Assembly (NCBI GenBank): GCA_037447655.1
Contig: JBBHKE010002714.1
Location: 27,058 to 91,057, forward strand
Length of the DNA: 64,000 bases
Direction: 5' to 3'
Source: Zygnema cylindricum
Lineage: Eukaryota; Streptophyta; Zygnematophyceae; Zygnematales; Zygnemataceae
The notes under the pieces were generated by a model. The model saw only the letters and a program-made list of their open reading frames with translations. It made no database searches and had not been told where the DNA came from. The translations under genes were made by a program, and so were the position numbers. Of this stretch, positions 1 through 10,599 are shown in pieces; positions within the stretch are counted from its first letter, which is position 1, and every line of letters starts with the position of its first letter.

Positions 1-111
1 TCCCCCTCTCCCTCTCTCCCCCTTCCCCTCTCCCTCTCTCTCCCTCTCCCCCTCTCCTTCTCCCTCTCCCTCTCCCCCTCTCCTTCTCCCTCTCCCTCTC
101 TCCCCCCTTAC
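1..111. repeat. CCCTCT-type simple repeat in HslV intron 2
   Basis: Nearly pure pyrimidine sequence on the plus strand built from CCCTCT, TCTCCC and CCCCCTCT units. It lies directly downstream (minus strand) of the splice donor GTAAGG that ends HslV exon 2, so it is the start of an intron that continues off the window. The same hexamer fills intron 1 of the release-factor-like gene at 42107-42905. Confidence 0.85.
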
Positions 112-174
112 CGTCATGTTCCTCCAGTCTCTTATCCAATCGGTCAAACAATGTGAAGGCGTCGGCCGTGGCTC
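112..174 (-). CDS. hslV: HslV (ClpQ-type) peptidase, exon 2, partial gene
   Basis: The minus strand reads acceptor TTTTAG, then a 63-bp exon, then donor GTAAGG. The exon encodes GATADAFTLFDRLDKRLEE followed by HD, which matches the well-known HslV block after the catalytic N-terminus (family pattern FAG-x-TADAFTLF-x-x-x-x-x-LE). The exon starts in phase 1, so the codon before it is completed by one base from the previous exon. The segment between this exon and exon 1 should encode about four to six residues (the FAG-containing turn in the family); I could not find it, so either a micro-exon lies in 175-972 or the exon 1 donor differs. The remaining exons lie off the left edge. HslV is the threonine peptidase of the HslVU complex; a eukaryotic nuclear copy is expected in mitochondria. 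Confidence 0.85.
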
Positions 175-972
175 CTAAAAACCCAATTTAAATAAAAAAC
201 ATTTATAAATACAGTTTTTTTTTCTTATTTTGGAGTTTTTCTCATTTTTTGGAAAAAAAAGGAGTCGTAAATACAGTTTTGTTTATTTATTTATTTTGAA
301 GTTTTTCTGATTTTTTGAAAAAAAAAGAGTCATAAAAATAGTTTTTTTTTTTTATTATTTTGGGTTTTTTCCCATTTTTGCCGAGATCTTAGGGAACTTT
401 TCAACGGGTTTTTTCTTGAGACATTTCAGGGTTTTTCAGGTTTTTCTGAGAGTTTTCTGAGAGTTTTGGTTGAAGTTTATTAAGGGTCGTCCTTGAAAAA
501 AAAAAGCATAATTTTAAAAATGTTTCTGAGGTTCTCTGGGTAAGACACATTTTTTAGGGTATAAGGTTTCGGGATTAGGGATTTGTGGAAATTTTCAAGG
601 TATATTTTTAAGATTTTCGAGGTTTTCTGCAATATTCTTGACACTTTTAAGAACACGAATTGCAAAATATTATGGGTATTCCTTCCTGCCTTCGAAATTC
701 CTCACCCTCCCCTTCCATTCTCCTTCCTCCCCTGCCATTCCATTCCATTCCTCCTCCCTTTCTTCCCCTTCCTCCCTTCCATTCCTTCCTTCCTTCCCTC
801 CCTCCTTCTTTCCTAAGATCCAGATCCCATCTCTCCTTTCCTCTTTCCTTCCCTCTTCCTTTCCTCCTTTCCTCTCATTCCATCCATTTCGTTCTCCGAC
901 TCCTTCTCTCTCCTCTCCTCTTCCCCTCCTTCCCTTCCTTCTCTCTCCCTCCTCCCTCCACCGTTCCCCCAC
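175..972 (-). other. HslV intron 1, AT-rich plus polypyrimidine tract
   Basis: Between the two HslV exons. Bases 180-640 are AT-rich with repeated GTTTTTCTGA-like runs; 690-960 is an almost pure CT tract on the plus strand (CCTT, CCCTCC units). Long open frames across the CT tract on both strands are low-complexity artefacts. No further exon was recognised here, although a micro-exon encoding a few HslV residues is expected. Confidence 0.6.
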
Positions 973-1173
973 CACGTTCCCGTTCTCTCCCAATCTCCTG
1001 ACCTTCTTCACATTGGGCTTCACTATGGCGGACCCCATGGTCACCTGCCCATCCGCCACCACTACCACCTTCCCCTCCTTCCTCACCGACAACACTGTGG
1101 TTCCTCTCATTCTCGGCAACTCGTCTCTCTCTCCTCCTCCCTCTCCGGTGTGGTACAGCCTACCATATGCCAT
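973..1173 (-). CDS. hslV: HslV (ClpQ-type) peptidase, exon 1
   Basis: N-terminal half of a threonine peptidase of the HslVU (ClpYQ) protease. The frame opens at 1173 with a 24-residue leader and then RGTTVLSVRKEGKVVVVADG. Counting the first Thr after the leader as Thr1, the family's catalytic positions are all present: Thr1, Asp17 (in ADGQVT) and Lys33 (in PNVKKVRRL). The leader has a short Gly/Glu-rich stretch and is shorter than a typical transit peptide; an in-frame TGA sits just upstream of the ATG, so either this is the true start or another 5' exon splices in (TGCAG lies at about 1200 on the minus strand). The donor is probably GTGGGG at 972, giving an exon end after ..GENGNV, but this boundary is uncertain. 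Minus strand, transcribed towards the left edge. HslV is bacterial by origin and has been reported in scattered eukaryotes; I infer an organellar role. Confidence 0.87.
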
Positions 1174-1399
1174 TTCACGCGGTCAGCTACACACATTTCT
1201 GCATTTTTTTTCTTCTCTTTAGTAGGTCCGGGGTGGTGAAAAAAGGAGATAAAAAGGTGGTAGAAATGGGGTGAGAAGGAGAGGAAAGGTGGGAGGGAGG
1301 GAGGGTGAGTGGGGATGTCTTCTATGGGAACACAATTTTAGTGTGGACGGCAAGGTTTCAGAACTGTGGTAAAGGGTGAGGGAGGAGTATCAGGCGAGA

Positions 1400-2625
1400 G
1401 GTAGGCAATCAAATTAGTGTGGGTGACAAAAAATGAATACTTGATATTTTAAGGTGGGAACTCCTGGATGATTGTATACACAATCCACGCTTGATTGTGG
1501 TGAAATGGTAGGATAGGATCCAAGTGTGGAAGAAATTTGACAAAAAATTGAGAGGTAGGTATCAAAATTAATGCGGTGTGACTTTTGATTTCCAATGGAA
1601 TACACTACACCATGAATCGCTTATAGTGACCGCGCCCCTAAATTTTGACCCTTGAACCTAAACAAAATTAATCATACTAATTTTTTCTTTACGTCAATAT
1701 AGGTATAGTTTAATTAGCGTCAACGACACTAATTCAGGAGGTATTTAAAAACTGTAATGTAGGAAATGTGTCAATCCGTACGATAAATGTTCGTTATTTC
1801 CTACTAAAGTACAAAAAAAGTGCCAGGTAACGCCGTCAAGAAGGGAAAGTGAGTGGCGTTGAATGGGAAAGCGCACTCAGATTTAATTCCTGTTAATAAA
1901 GACGGGGGAAAATTACACGAACTTGTTCTCACATGTTCAACATCGACTATGTGAACACAGGCTGTAGCAGCTACACTATGGGAATGTGTATACTAGTGTT
2001 ATGCGTGTTAATTAGAGTTAAGTTTTGTTGGCACGAGGTCATGAAACCCAATATAGTGTTAATAAATATTTTTGTTCTTTACACTAAGCGATTCACGGTG
2101 TAGTCGCAAAAAAAAGTGTGGAATACAATTGGAGTGAGGGAGATATTTAACCTATTTTAGAGATTTGTATCAAAATTAGTGTCGACTGGCTTTTCCTTTA
2201 GACAAAATCCACACTAATTGCAGTGAATTGTGGACTAGGATTGGATCATGGAGGAAATCTGACCTGCTTTTGCGAGGCTAGTAACAAATTTGGTTCAGAC
2301 TGGTTTTTACAATTGACAAATCCACACTAATTGCAATGAAACTGTGGGCTAGGATGGAATTGCTGATGCTATTTGACCTAAACTTGAGAGATTGGTAACA
2401 CAATTATTGTGGACTGGCTTTGGTTGTTGAAAGAATCCACATCAATTGCTGTGGAAATAATGGACTAGGAACGGAATTGGGATTCTGAAAACATTCATCC
2501 TTCTTTTGGGAGATTGGTACTTAAATCAGAGAAGTTTCGGTTTGAACTTCCACAAGAAGATCAAACCCCAAGTAGTGTGATGGTAATTGAATCCTCACTT
2601 ATTGTAGTGGACATGCAATCCAAAG
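1400..2625. repeat. Degenerate ~105-bp tandem repeats
   Basis: Several decayed units share the order: AT-rich stretch, AAATTAGTGTGGACTGGC, TTGACAAAATCCACACTAATTG, then a GTGGACTAGGATGGAAT-like segment. Units are clearest at 2170-2270, 2270-2380, 2380-2480 and 2480-2600, with an older unit at 1400-1560. Each unit contains a short inverted pair (AGTGTGGA / TCCACACT). The array is interrupted by the TIR element at 1605-2103. It is intergenic, 5' of HslV. Confidence 0.6.
1605..2103. mobile_element. Non-autonomous TIR element, copy 1
   Basis: The left end CTACACCATGAATCGC is repeated inverted at the right end as GCGATTCACGGTGTAG (one mismatch), so these are terminal inverted repeats about 20 bp long bounding 499 bp with no coding capacity. 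A diverged relative of the interior and right end lies at 48955-49337. A clear target-site duplication was not found, so the superfamily is open. Confidence 0.6.
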
Positions 2626-3578
2626 ATATTTTCAATCCTAGAAAGAGGAGATGACTTCATTATCTGGTCACATTTTCGTAAATAAAAACAACGAAACAAA
2701 CAATGCAGTCACATTACAGTGAAATAGAGAAAACAAAGAAAAAAATAAAAATGGGCGTTATTGTTTTTAAATAACTAATAGAAACGCCTATATTATGAAT
2801 CAAAATTTATTGCTTAAAACTTGTTACTTTTGAGTTTGGTACAAATTTAAAAGGCATTTAGTACACCTGTAGTGGAAATCCCATATGATCGGTGACAAAA
2901 ATGTTGGCTACAAACAAAAAATTACGATAAAATTCAGCAAGCAAAAACAGCAATAAAAAAAAAACCTTTACATCATATAGTAGATAAAGAAATATTCTAA
3001 GCACTGAAATAGGAGTTGACCAGGGGAAGAAATATGCACCTTGAATTTTGTCGCATGAAATCTTGTTGAAATGTAGCTTGTAAATCGTTTGAATGTTGTA
3101 ATTTGAAAGGGTTAAAGTTATAAAAAGATTTAGTAGACTGTTCATTTCCTGTAGCCAAAGAAGGTAACCGCAATGCCACAAATTCAAATTCTGTATTGAA
3201 TATTTAAACCACAAAAAAAAATGACAAAAACTAAATAAAAAACCAATCAAACTCATGGAAAAGAAGGATCACCAGAGCTGAGAACCGGTTAAAAAGGAAA
3301 AACACAAAAGTGCAGAGATTTTACCATATGTTGTGTGATCTTTGAACATTGTAAAGAAAAATCAACAGGAGTTTTGGTTTTTTTTAAGATTTATACTTAC
3401 ATTAAATTGAGGCAATGGCTGTACAATACAAGCATAAAAAATGCAACCGTTAATTTACATGCCTCGAATTTTAATTCACAATCAACAATGACACTGAAAA
3501 TTATTGAGAATTTACGAGTTAAATAAATTGAAAGCTCTACCCAGTCAAGACGAGTTGCAAAGCATTGTCAAAGCCACT
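2626..3578. other. Intergenic, no gene recognised
   Basis: AT-rich sequence. A splice-like window on the minus strand (acceptor before 3148, donor after 3040) encloses an open frame, but the peptide is unfamiliar and nothing else supports it. No RNA gene seen. Confidence 0.5.
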
Positions 3579-3745
3579 CTAGAGAGAGAGAGACAGAAAG
3601 GGAGAGAGAGAGAGGGAGAGAGAGAGATTGAGAGAGGGAGACGGAGAGAGAGAGGACGAGGAGGGAGTGTGTGAGAGAAAGAGGAGACGGAAAGGGAGAG
3701 TGAGAAGGAGGAGAGCGGGGGCTAGGGGAAAAGGGAGAGAGGAGA
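3579..3745. repeat. GAGA-rich purine tract
   Basis: Repeats of GAGAGAGAGG and GGGAGAGAGA with a purine bias over about 160 bp. It produces long spurious open frames on both strands (Arg/Glu-rich or Ser/Leu-rich). Confidence 0.85.
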
Positions 3746-3784
3746 GATGCAACAAGCTTTACCATTCCTGCATGTGGAAGAAAC

Positions 3785-3890
3785 GACACGTGGCAGACGG
3801 CGAAGCAACTCTCGTTGACGGAACATCCCTGCCATCCTGAAAAATTGACACGTGGCAGTGAGGCAGAAACGAGGGCACCTGACACGTGGC
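3785..3890. promoter_or_regulatory. Three identical G-box/ABRE decamers
   Basis: The decamer GACACGTGGC occurs exactly at 3785-3794, 3847-3856 and 3881-3890. CACGTG is the G-box recognised by plant bZIP and bHLH factors, and ACGTGGC is the ABA-response core. Three exact copies within 106 bp look like a promoter module, but no intact gene starts nearby. The copia LTRs in this window also carry GACACGTGGC-like sites, so a transposon origin is possible. Confidence 0.5.
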
Positions 3891-4229
3891 GGTTCAAACA
3901 CTTTTTCGATTCAGAGGCGTTTGCCTCCCGCGGGAAGCGGATGTACCGCCTGCTACTATTTGATCATGCACTGCCAGTAGTGTGGCCCATACTATTTCTA
4001 GGTTCTGATATTTCGATTTCAACTCAAACCTCTAAAAATTTAGTGAGGACCACATTATTTAGTATTTTTAAAATAAATGGACAAATACTCCACGTCAGCA
4101 TCTCGATTTCCTACTAATGGTGTGCAATTGAACTACGACATGCACCTTCACCTATCAACCTAACTCTTCCCTTTTGTTTGGGCATTTTACTCTCGGCCTA
4201 GCTCAATACTCTTTCCTCTTAGGGGTCCT

Positions 4230-5441
4230 TTCGGTGATGTTGCCACTTTAAAGTCCGCAAGTGGCACTCGCCAAACTGATCCTTTAGAGGCACCTCTTTT
4301 TGCTTTAGCCCATCTTCAAGAATTAAGAGCGTCGGCTATAAGCTTCCCTAGTTGTTTATTTCCTTCAATCGCGGATGACAAGCAAATCATGGGTCCGTGC
4401 AATCATTTTTTTTTTACTTTCTCTCATTTTGCGAAGCTACTTTATCGAATCGAGCTCTCTGTTAAACCATCCAAGTGTGTGGCTTCGTGCCCACGAGGTT
4501 TGTCGTCAGATTGCCCCCTCCCCATTGGTTTTCATATTGCATCCCAAGATGGGGGTATTAAGGCTTTAGGTTACCCTATCGAGGTCACTTCTTTTGTCAA
4601 CCATGTAATTGATGATGCGAAGTTGGGGGACCTTGCCCGTAGCGACGACCTCCCCAGGCTATTTCACTCACAAGAAGCAAATCAATCTTGATCAGTTGTT
4701 TTCCTTAGCCCCCACTCTATCTTGCGCAAAGTGTATCACCAACATCTTCTTTTTTGTCTTCCCTTAAGAATTTTGACGATAATATTTTTACCACGTCATT
4801 GGTCATGGGATTTTTTATCGTCAGAGGAATCGCTCGCTCGTTAACAAGTCAGCCTCCTAATTTCGACCGGCGGTTTAGGTTTACATTCAAAAAATTGCGC
4901 CAACGACGTATTTGGGTAATTGGGCTTTGGAGGCGCCTACCGTCACTTCTCCTTTCCTTATGGATGATGTTCCAATCGTAGCGCAAGTTGTCTCAAAGGA
5001 GGAAGACGATCTCTTTCCATTTCAATAAGCTCTCGTTTCAGCTCGTGCACTACTACCCTAAAAGGCTCGAAACGAAGTTGCATCCTTTCAACCTTCCACT
5101 GTTGACACTAATTTTTAATTACAACAAAGCATGTCTGAGCAATTGGCCACCACTAATTTTGCAAACCTCTTAGGGGCGTTAACTTTCGCTCAAGCGCGTG
5201 GTTGTTTACGTTCGTGTTTTGGACCGGATGAAGGTTTGTGGCTACAAGCAACACCAACCTTCTGGACACTCCGTTAATCGTCTGATAACTTTGCTTATGC
5301 TCTACATTTGCGGTGGGGTTTGCCTCACTCTCCACTTTTACGGGGGGTTGGTCTGTTTACAACCAGGCTATTGATACTGAGGGAATCCATTTACTTTGTT
5401 GCTCACGTGGTGGGGAGCGACCTGACGCACATGATTTGGTG
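4230..5441 (+). pseudogene. Decayed LINE-like reverse transcriptase fragment (5' portion)
   Basis: Conceptual translation in shifting frames gives pieces of a non-LTR retrotransposon reverse transcriptase and its downstream region: a DPLEAPLFALAH-like block near 4280, an SIADD block (the RT catalytic x-x-DD motif) near 4370, SVKPSKCVASCP followed by GLSSDCPLP near 4460-4520, GGIKALGYPI near 4550, and a later block resembling the C-rich end of such proteins (CGGVCLTL ... GGERPDAHDLV) near 5300-5430. Multiple stops and frameshifts make it non-functional. It is cut at 5446 by copia element A0; 56 bp survive at 17249-17304 and the 3' part resumes at 40059. Confidence 0.6.
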
Positions 5442-5446
5442 TGAGA

Positions 5447-6582
5447 TGAAACTTAGAGACCTCCATTGGCCCTCAGAGTAAGCAGATCCAAAAGAAGCTA
5501 ATCTAGATAGTGCCGACTCCAAGTTGATATAAACCCAAATGACTGACCCCTTTACAGTCAGAACCCCAATATAGATTCACCCCTGTGAAATAACACTTTC
5601 TGCGTGCTCAGTTCCACCACAAAATGCAAAGTTAGAATATAAGATTTGGACACATTCACCCACTTTGAATTTCCCTTAGAAATACCGCCACCTTGGCAGA
5701 CAAAAACTCTGACCAACTACACCCTTCTCTAGCCTGGACTCCCTTGAGTCCGCAGCAAAAAGAATCACTGAAAATGGTTAAGTAAATTGATTGATATGGT
5801 TGGCCAAAGTTTGCCTTTTATATAAGATGATCTCTGGGAGAGGCGGCTACCTACCCAAAATATTCTAAGTCCTATTCCCTCTCTAACACCCCTTCTAATA
5901 AAATACGGGGCCAATCAAAAGACTGTACCGTACAGAAAAGTACAGGCGCCGGTGTACTTTTTGTACGGCAGATGTACGACAGGCCATACAGGTCTGTCAC
6001 ATCCGAGCTTGTTGACTTGCACTCCGGAAATTCCGCAACCAAGTACGATGGCGCCACGTGTCATCCGGAAGCGTCCGAAAACGCCAAGGCTGCCTTTTCC
6101 GAATCCTGGCTTGCACCACGACCGTCAATTTCACATCGCATTTTTATCCGGAACGTCGAAACAAATGTCTGTAACATTTGTTTCATGCGGCATAAAAAGT
6201 ACAGCGAGTTCTATACCAAAGATTCCGTCCGAGTAGTTAAATATAATCTTTGCCCTGTATTTATTTAAATACCTATCGTACCCTATATGTCCTAGCACTG
6301 ATCCTAGTCTACAGGATAAATATGTCACCTTCTTAATTTAACAGACATTAGGTACCAAGATCAAATCCCAAAGCCGGCAGTCATTTTGGTATAGACTAAG
6401 TAGTAGCTTGTTTTCTGTCACCTTAGATAGCATAGGCAGCCATGGTTCTAGCTCTCTCTCCAGTCTTCAGTGACTACAACAAGTATTGGGACTGGACAGT
6501 GGAGCGAGAAGCCGACTGCCTTTGCTTTATTTCTTCCTTTTATTTTTTCTATTAAGACCTAGAAAATACATAACTTTCAACA
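5447..6582 (-). repeat. 3' LTR of copia A0
   Basis: 1136 bp; pairs with 16097-17243. On the minus strand it starts TGTTGAAAGTTATG and ends TTTCA, preceded by the polypurine tract AAATAAGGGGAG. It contains the GTAC inverted repeat (about 5925-5975), CCACGTGTCATCC G-box sequence, the GATCAAATC B-box of the tRNA-like module (about 6359, plus strand, i.e. antisense) and the leader hairpin GGACTC-AAGG-GAGTCC. Confidence 0.88.
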
Positions 6583-7464
6583 CTCCCCTTATTTTCTAGT
6601 CTACTTTTCTGCAAAAAAAAATTCTTTCTTTTCTTTTTCTTCTCATAAAGCTTTAAGTAAATAACCTTGTATTTAAAGAGGTGTAGTATATGAGTCGAAA
6701 TAATTATTGCATCTTGTTGATCACTCATGTTATTTCGCATGCCAATTTTCATAAATCCGAGCTAAGATACAATCCACCTCATCTCTTTTCCATCCACAAA
6801 CAAACCGATTTCCCACTCGCAATCCAAACAGCCAGACCCATCTTCAATCTGCAACATACACCCAGATGCTAACCCTTTTACAGCCACGCCTTTATAGATG
6901 GCATCACTCCCATTAGTGATGTCAAAACCATTACCCCCTAAATTTACCCTAAAATCAAGAGTCCCCACTAAGTTCATAAAAACTACATCTTCCGATTTTA
7001 TATTTCTATCCATGATAAGTACCCCATTTTCTAAACTTTCCTCACTCTCTCCCATGGAATTCTTTCCACTATCACTTTCTAATTTTATTCCCAATAAATA
7101 TTTCTCCACCCCTAAACCTTTCATTAAATATTTTCTTTCTCCCCTTTCCTTTACAACCCTTTCTAGATTTACTTCTCCCATTTCCTCGGAATCCATTGAA
7201 GCCTCTCTTTCCGACCAGTTTTCAGTTTCCAAAATATCTATGAAACTATCCCCAATATTTGAACTCCCTCAAGTATCTCCTCTCTCTTTACTTCCCTTAT
7301 ACCTCCAAAAGCACACTGTTGCTTTTGTGGAATTTCTGTGTGGTTTTCTCTCTTCCCCATACTACTGAAGCGTAGAAGCTCCAACATATTTTCATCTTCT
7401 TTCTCCTCTTCCCCTTCTTCCTCCTCATCCACATTCCAACTTCTAAGTTTTTCCAAAAAAGGGC
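6583..7464 (-). pseudogene. Copia A0 internal remnant (gag C-terminus to RNase H relic)
   Basis: Minus-strand frames match the A1/A2 region from just after the gag zinc knuckle (EKLRSWNVDEEEEG) through an acidic segment to an RNase H relic (VDGFDITTW-like block; here GGNGFDITNGS). Protease, integrase and the RT core are absent. The frame breaks several times. It ends at 7464, where the tandem copia unit inserted within the codons just after the zinc knuckle. Confidence 0.75.
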
Positions 7465-8656
7465 TGTTGAAATTTAAGCATTTTCTTGGTCTAGAGATTG
7501 TAAAATAAAAAGGCAAAAATTGGGACACTGACAACCTACCTCTAACTCTTCACTCAAGTCCCCACACTTGTCACAGTCACTGAAGACTTGAAGAGGAGTT
7601 AGATCCATGGCTGCCTAGGCTGTCCAAAGTGGACGAAAGGCAATTCTTAATAGAGTTATCTAAAAGGTGTGACGGACCCAGGATTTGATCTTGGTACCTG
7701 CCGTCCGTCAAACTAGCCGTTCGCTTTAACCAACAAGCCTAAATACAGTGCTAGAGCACAATAGGTTTGACAGATATTTATATTTGTACACGTAGACTAG
7801 TTCGTCTAACGGGAATAGATACGTAATGCATAGATAGAATTTTGTATAGTACGGAGTACGATTTAATGTATTTTATGAAACGGATACCGCGCATTTGTTT
7901 CGAACGCGAAACAAATATCGCACGTATATTTTCAACGGCTACAATTGTATCTGGTTTGATCGGACAGCCACGATAGGCGCCGCGATCACGGATTATGTAC
8001 TTTTGGCGTTTTTCAGTCATCGCCACGTCATGTGACACGGTGCGCGACAATGTTGGATTGCGGCGACTCCGAAGATTGCGGTAACAAATCCGGCTATGAC
8101 ACGTGTCGACATTTTAGCCATGTTGTACAATGGCCGTACACAAAGTACACGGACACCTGTACTTTTCTGTACAACACACTAATTTGATTGGTGCCGTACT
8201 TCAGTAGATAGAGTTTTAGAGAGGGAATAGGACTTAGAAAATTTTGGGTAAGTAGCTGCCTCTCCCAGAGAGCACCTTGTATAAATGGCAAACTTTGGCC
8301 AGCCATAACTATCAATTTACATGACCATTTTCAGTGATTCTTTTTGCTCCGGACTCAAAGGAGTCCACGCTACACAGAGGTGTAGTCGGTCAGAGTTTTT
8401 GTCTGCCAGGGTGGTGATATTTCTAAGGGAAATTCAAAGTGGGTGAATGTGTCCAAATCTCATATTCTAACTTTGCATTCTGTGGTGGAACTGACCACAC
8501 AGAAAGTGTTATTTCACAGGGGTGAATCTGTATTTGGGTTCTGATTGTCAAAGGGTCAGTCATTTGGGTTTATATAACCTTCAAGTCGGCACTATCTAGA
8601 TAAGCTTCTTTTTGGATCTGCTTACTCTGAGGGCCAATGGAGGTCTCAGAGTTTCA
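7465..8656 (+). repeat. Copia A LTR 1
   Basis: Starts TGTTGAAATTTAAG and ends CAGAGTTTCA, followed by PBS GGTTATGGGCCCACCA. Contents in order: antisense tRNA-like module (about 7671-7739, B-box GATCAAATC on the minus strand), GACACGTGTC G-box (about 8098), GTAC inverted repeat (8130-8175), TATA-like CTTGTATAAATGG (about 8275), leader hairpins GGACTC-AAAG-GAGTCC and CTACAC-AGAG-GTGTAG (8349-8386). The gag ATG (8637) lies 20 bases before its 3' end. Confidence 0.9.
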
Positions 8657-9851
8657 GGTTATGGGCCCACCATCTAGGGTGCCTATGTTTGATGGAACAG
8701 GCTTCACTTATTGGGAGTTTACAATGGCGGGATTGCTTTTCGAGAAGCACTTATGGGGAATTGTTTCGGGACAAGTGAGATGTCCGCCACCTGGCTTTGG
8801 AGGAGCTTACTATGGAGATTCATCTGAGGCTGCCCAGAATATCAACCGGAGTTCAGATGCAACAGAAGGTGAAGGGAAAAATCTTTCCGTGGATGGGGAA
8901 ATAGGGGAGAAGGGAAAAGGGACACCTATGGTGAGGGGAGCTAGGCTCTCAACTATGGTACCACATGTAAGGATTAAAACTGAACAAAATGACAGAAAAA
9001 TATGGGAATACAAAAACACTATAGCAAAACATCTCATACTTAGATATGTGTCTAAGTCGATAGCTATCACTCTTTTAAGTCTAACCAAGTCTTCAGAGAT
9101 ATGGGAAGCACTAATTCAGATTTATAAGAGTGAGACTATTCAGAGGCAACAATTAGTATAACAGGAAATAGATGCCTACGTTTATAAAGGCGGTAGCATG
9201 ATAGAGTTTTGCAATGATATTGTTGCGTTATATGTTGAGCTTACTAGTGCGGGATATGTAGAATCTGAGGAGAGTAAGATTAATACACTACTTATGAAAC
9301 TCCCAGATGAGTACGAAAACATAATTTGTCGTATGAAGGCAATGGATGGCTCCTCATGGACTTGGAGCTTTACCATGGGGATAATTCTTGTGAGGGAAAG
9401 CACTTTGGAGCTTCGTAGGGGAAGGGACAAGGTCAATGCATTTTCAGCTGGTGGTGATTGGCGGAAGCGTGATGAGAGGAACGGCGGTGACGAGCGGAAG
9501 CGTGATGAGAGGAACGGGTGTGATGAGCAGAAGCATGATGAGAGGAACGGTGGTGACGAGCGGAAGCGTGATGAGAGAAAGAAAGACAAAGGTAAACCTT
9601 ATCGGAACTTTGGTGGAAAGAAAGGGAGAGGAAAAGAAAGTGGAGCTTTGAAAAAGGGGGTTTGCTTCTTTTGTAGGGAACCGGGTCATTATATGGAGGA
9701 ATGCCCTTGTTTGGAAAAACTTAGAAGTTGGAATGTGGATGAGGAGGAAGAAGGGGAAGAGGAGAAAGAGGATGAAGATATTGTAGAGCTTCTCCGGATT
9801 AGTAGTATGGGGAAGAGAGAAAAGCACACAGAAATTCCACGAAAGCAATAG
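8637..9851 (+). pseudogene. Copia A1 gag (one in-frame stop)
   Basis: Gag nucleocapsid polyprotein. The frame starts at the ATG inside the LTR and reads through the PBS (residues VMGP). It is open to a TAA at 9159-9161, then continues in the same frame to 9851: retrotransposon gag domain (FDGTGFTYWEF near residue 18; LLMKLPDEYENI near 218) and one zinc knuckle CFFCREPGHYMEEC (CX2CX4HX4C, about residues 342-355). Between them is a basic tract of four imperfect repeats of KRDERNGGDE. After the knuckle it is strongly acidic (EEEEGEEEKEDED). The stop is shared with A2, so it predates the duplication. Confidence 0.85.
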
Positions 9852-10548
9852 TGTGCTTTTGGAGGTATAAGGGAAGTAAAGAGAGAGGAGATACTTGAGA
9901 GAGTTCAAAATATTGAGGATAATGTCATAGATATTTTGGAAACAGAAAACTGGTTGGAAAGGGAGACTTCAACGGATTCCGAGGAAAGGGGAGAATTAAT
10001 TCTAGAGGGGGTTTTAAAGGATAGGGGAGAAGAGAAATATTTGACTAAAGGTTTAGGGGAGAAAAAATATTTATTGGGAATTAAAATAGAAAGTGATAGT
10101 GGAAAGAATTCCGTGGGAGAGAGTGAGGGAAGTTCAGAAAATGGGGTTATTATCATGGATAAAAAGATGAGTACGGAAGATGTAGATCTTATGAGGAACT
10201 TAGTGGGGACTAATGTTTTTTGGGAATATTTGGGGGTGGATGGATTTGACATCACTACTTGGTGTGATGTCGCTTGTGAAGATGTGCCTGTAAAAGGGTT
10301 ATCATCCGGGTATGTGTTGCAGGTTGGGGATGGGGCTGATTGTTGGAAATGCAAAAGGGAAAGTAGATTCTGGTTGGATGAAAAGGGGAGAAGGTGGATA
10401 AAATCTTTGATCGGATTTATGAAAAGTGGCATGCAAAATAAAATGTATGATCAACAAGATGAAATTATTTTTGGTCATCTAATACACTTTCTTAAATATA
10501 AAAGTATTCGCTTGAAGCTTCATGAAGGAAAAATGAAAAATGAAAGGA

Positions 10549-10599
<51 letters not shown>

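Noticed and set aside
638-1222. 194-residue plus-strand frame over 638-1222
   Set aside because: Shadow of the CT tract and of HslV exon 1, which lies on the minus strand with conserved catalytic residues.
3040-3148. Possible minus-strand exon with AG/GT borders, upstream of HslV
   Set aside because: Peptide not recognisable and no partner exon; splice-like dinucleotides occur by chance.
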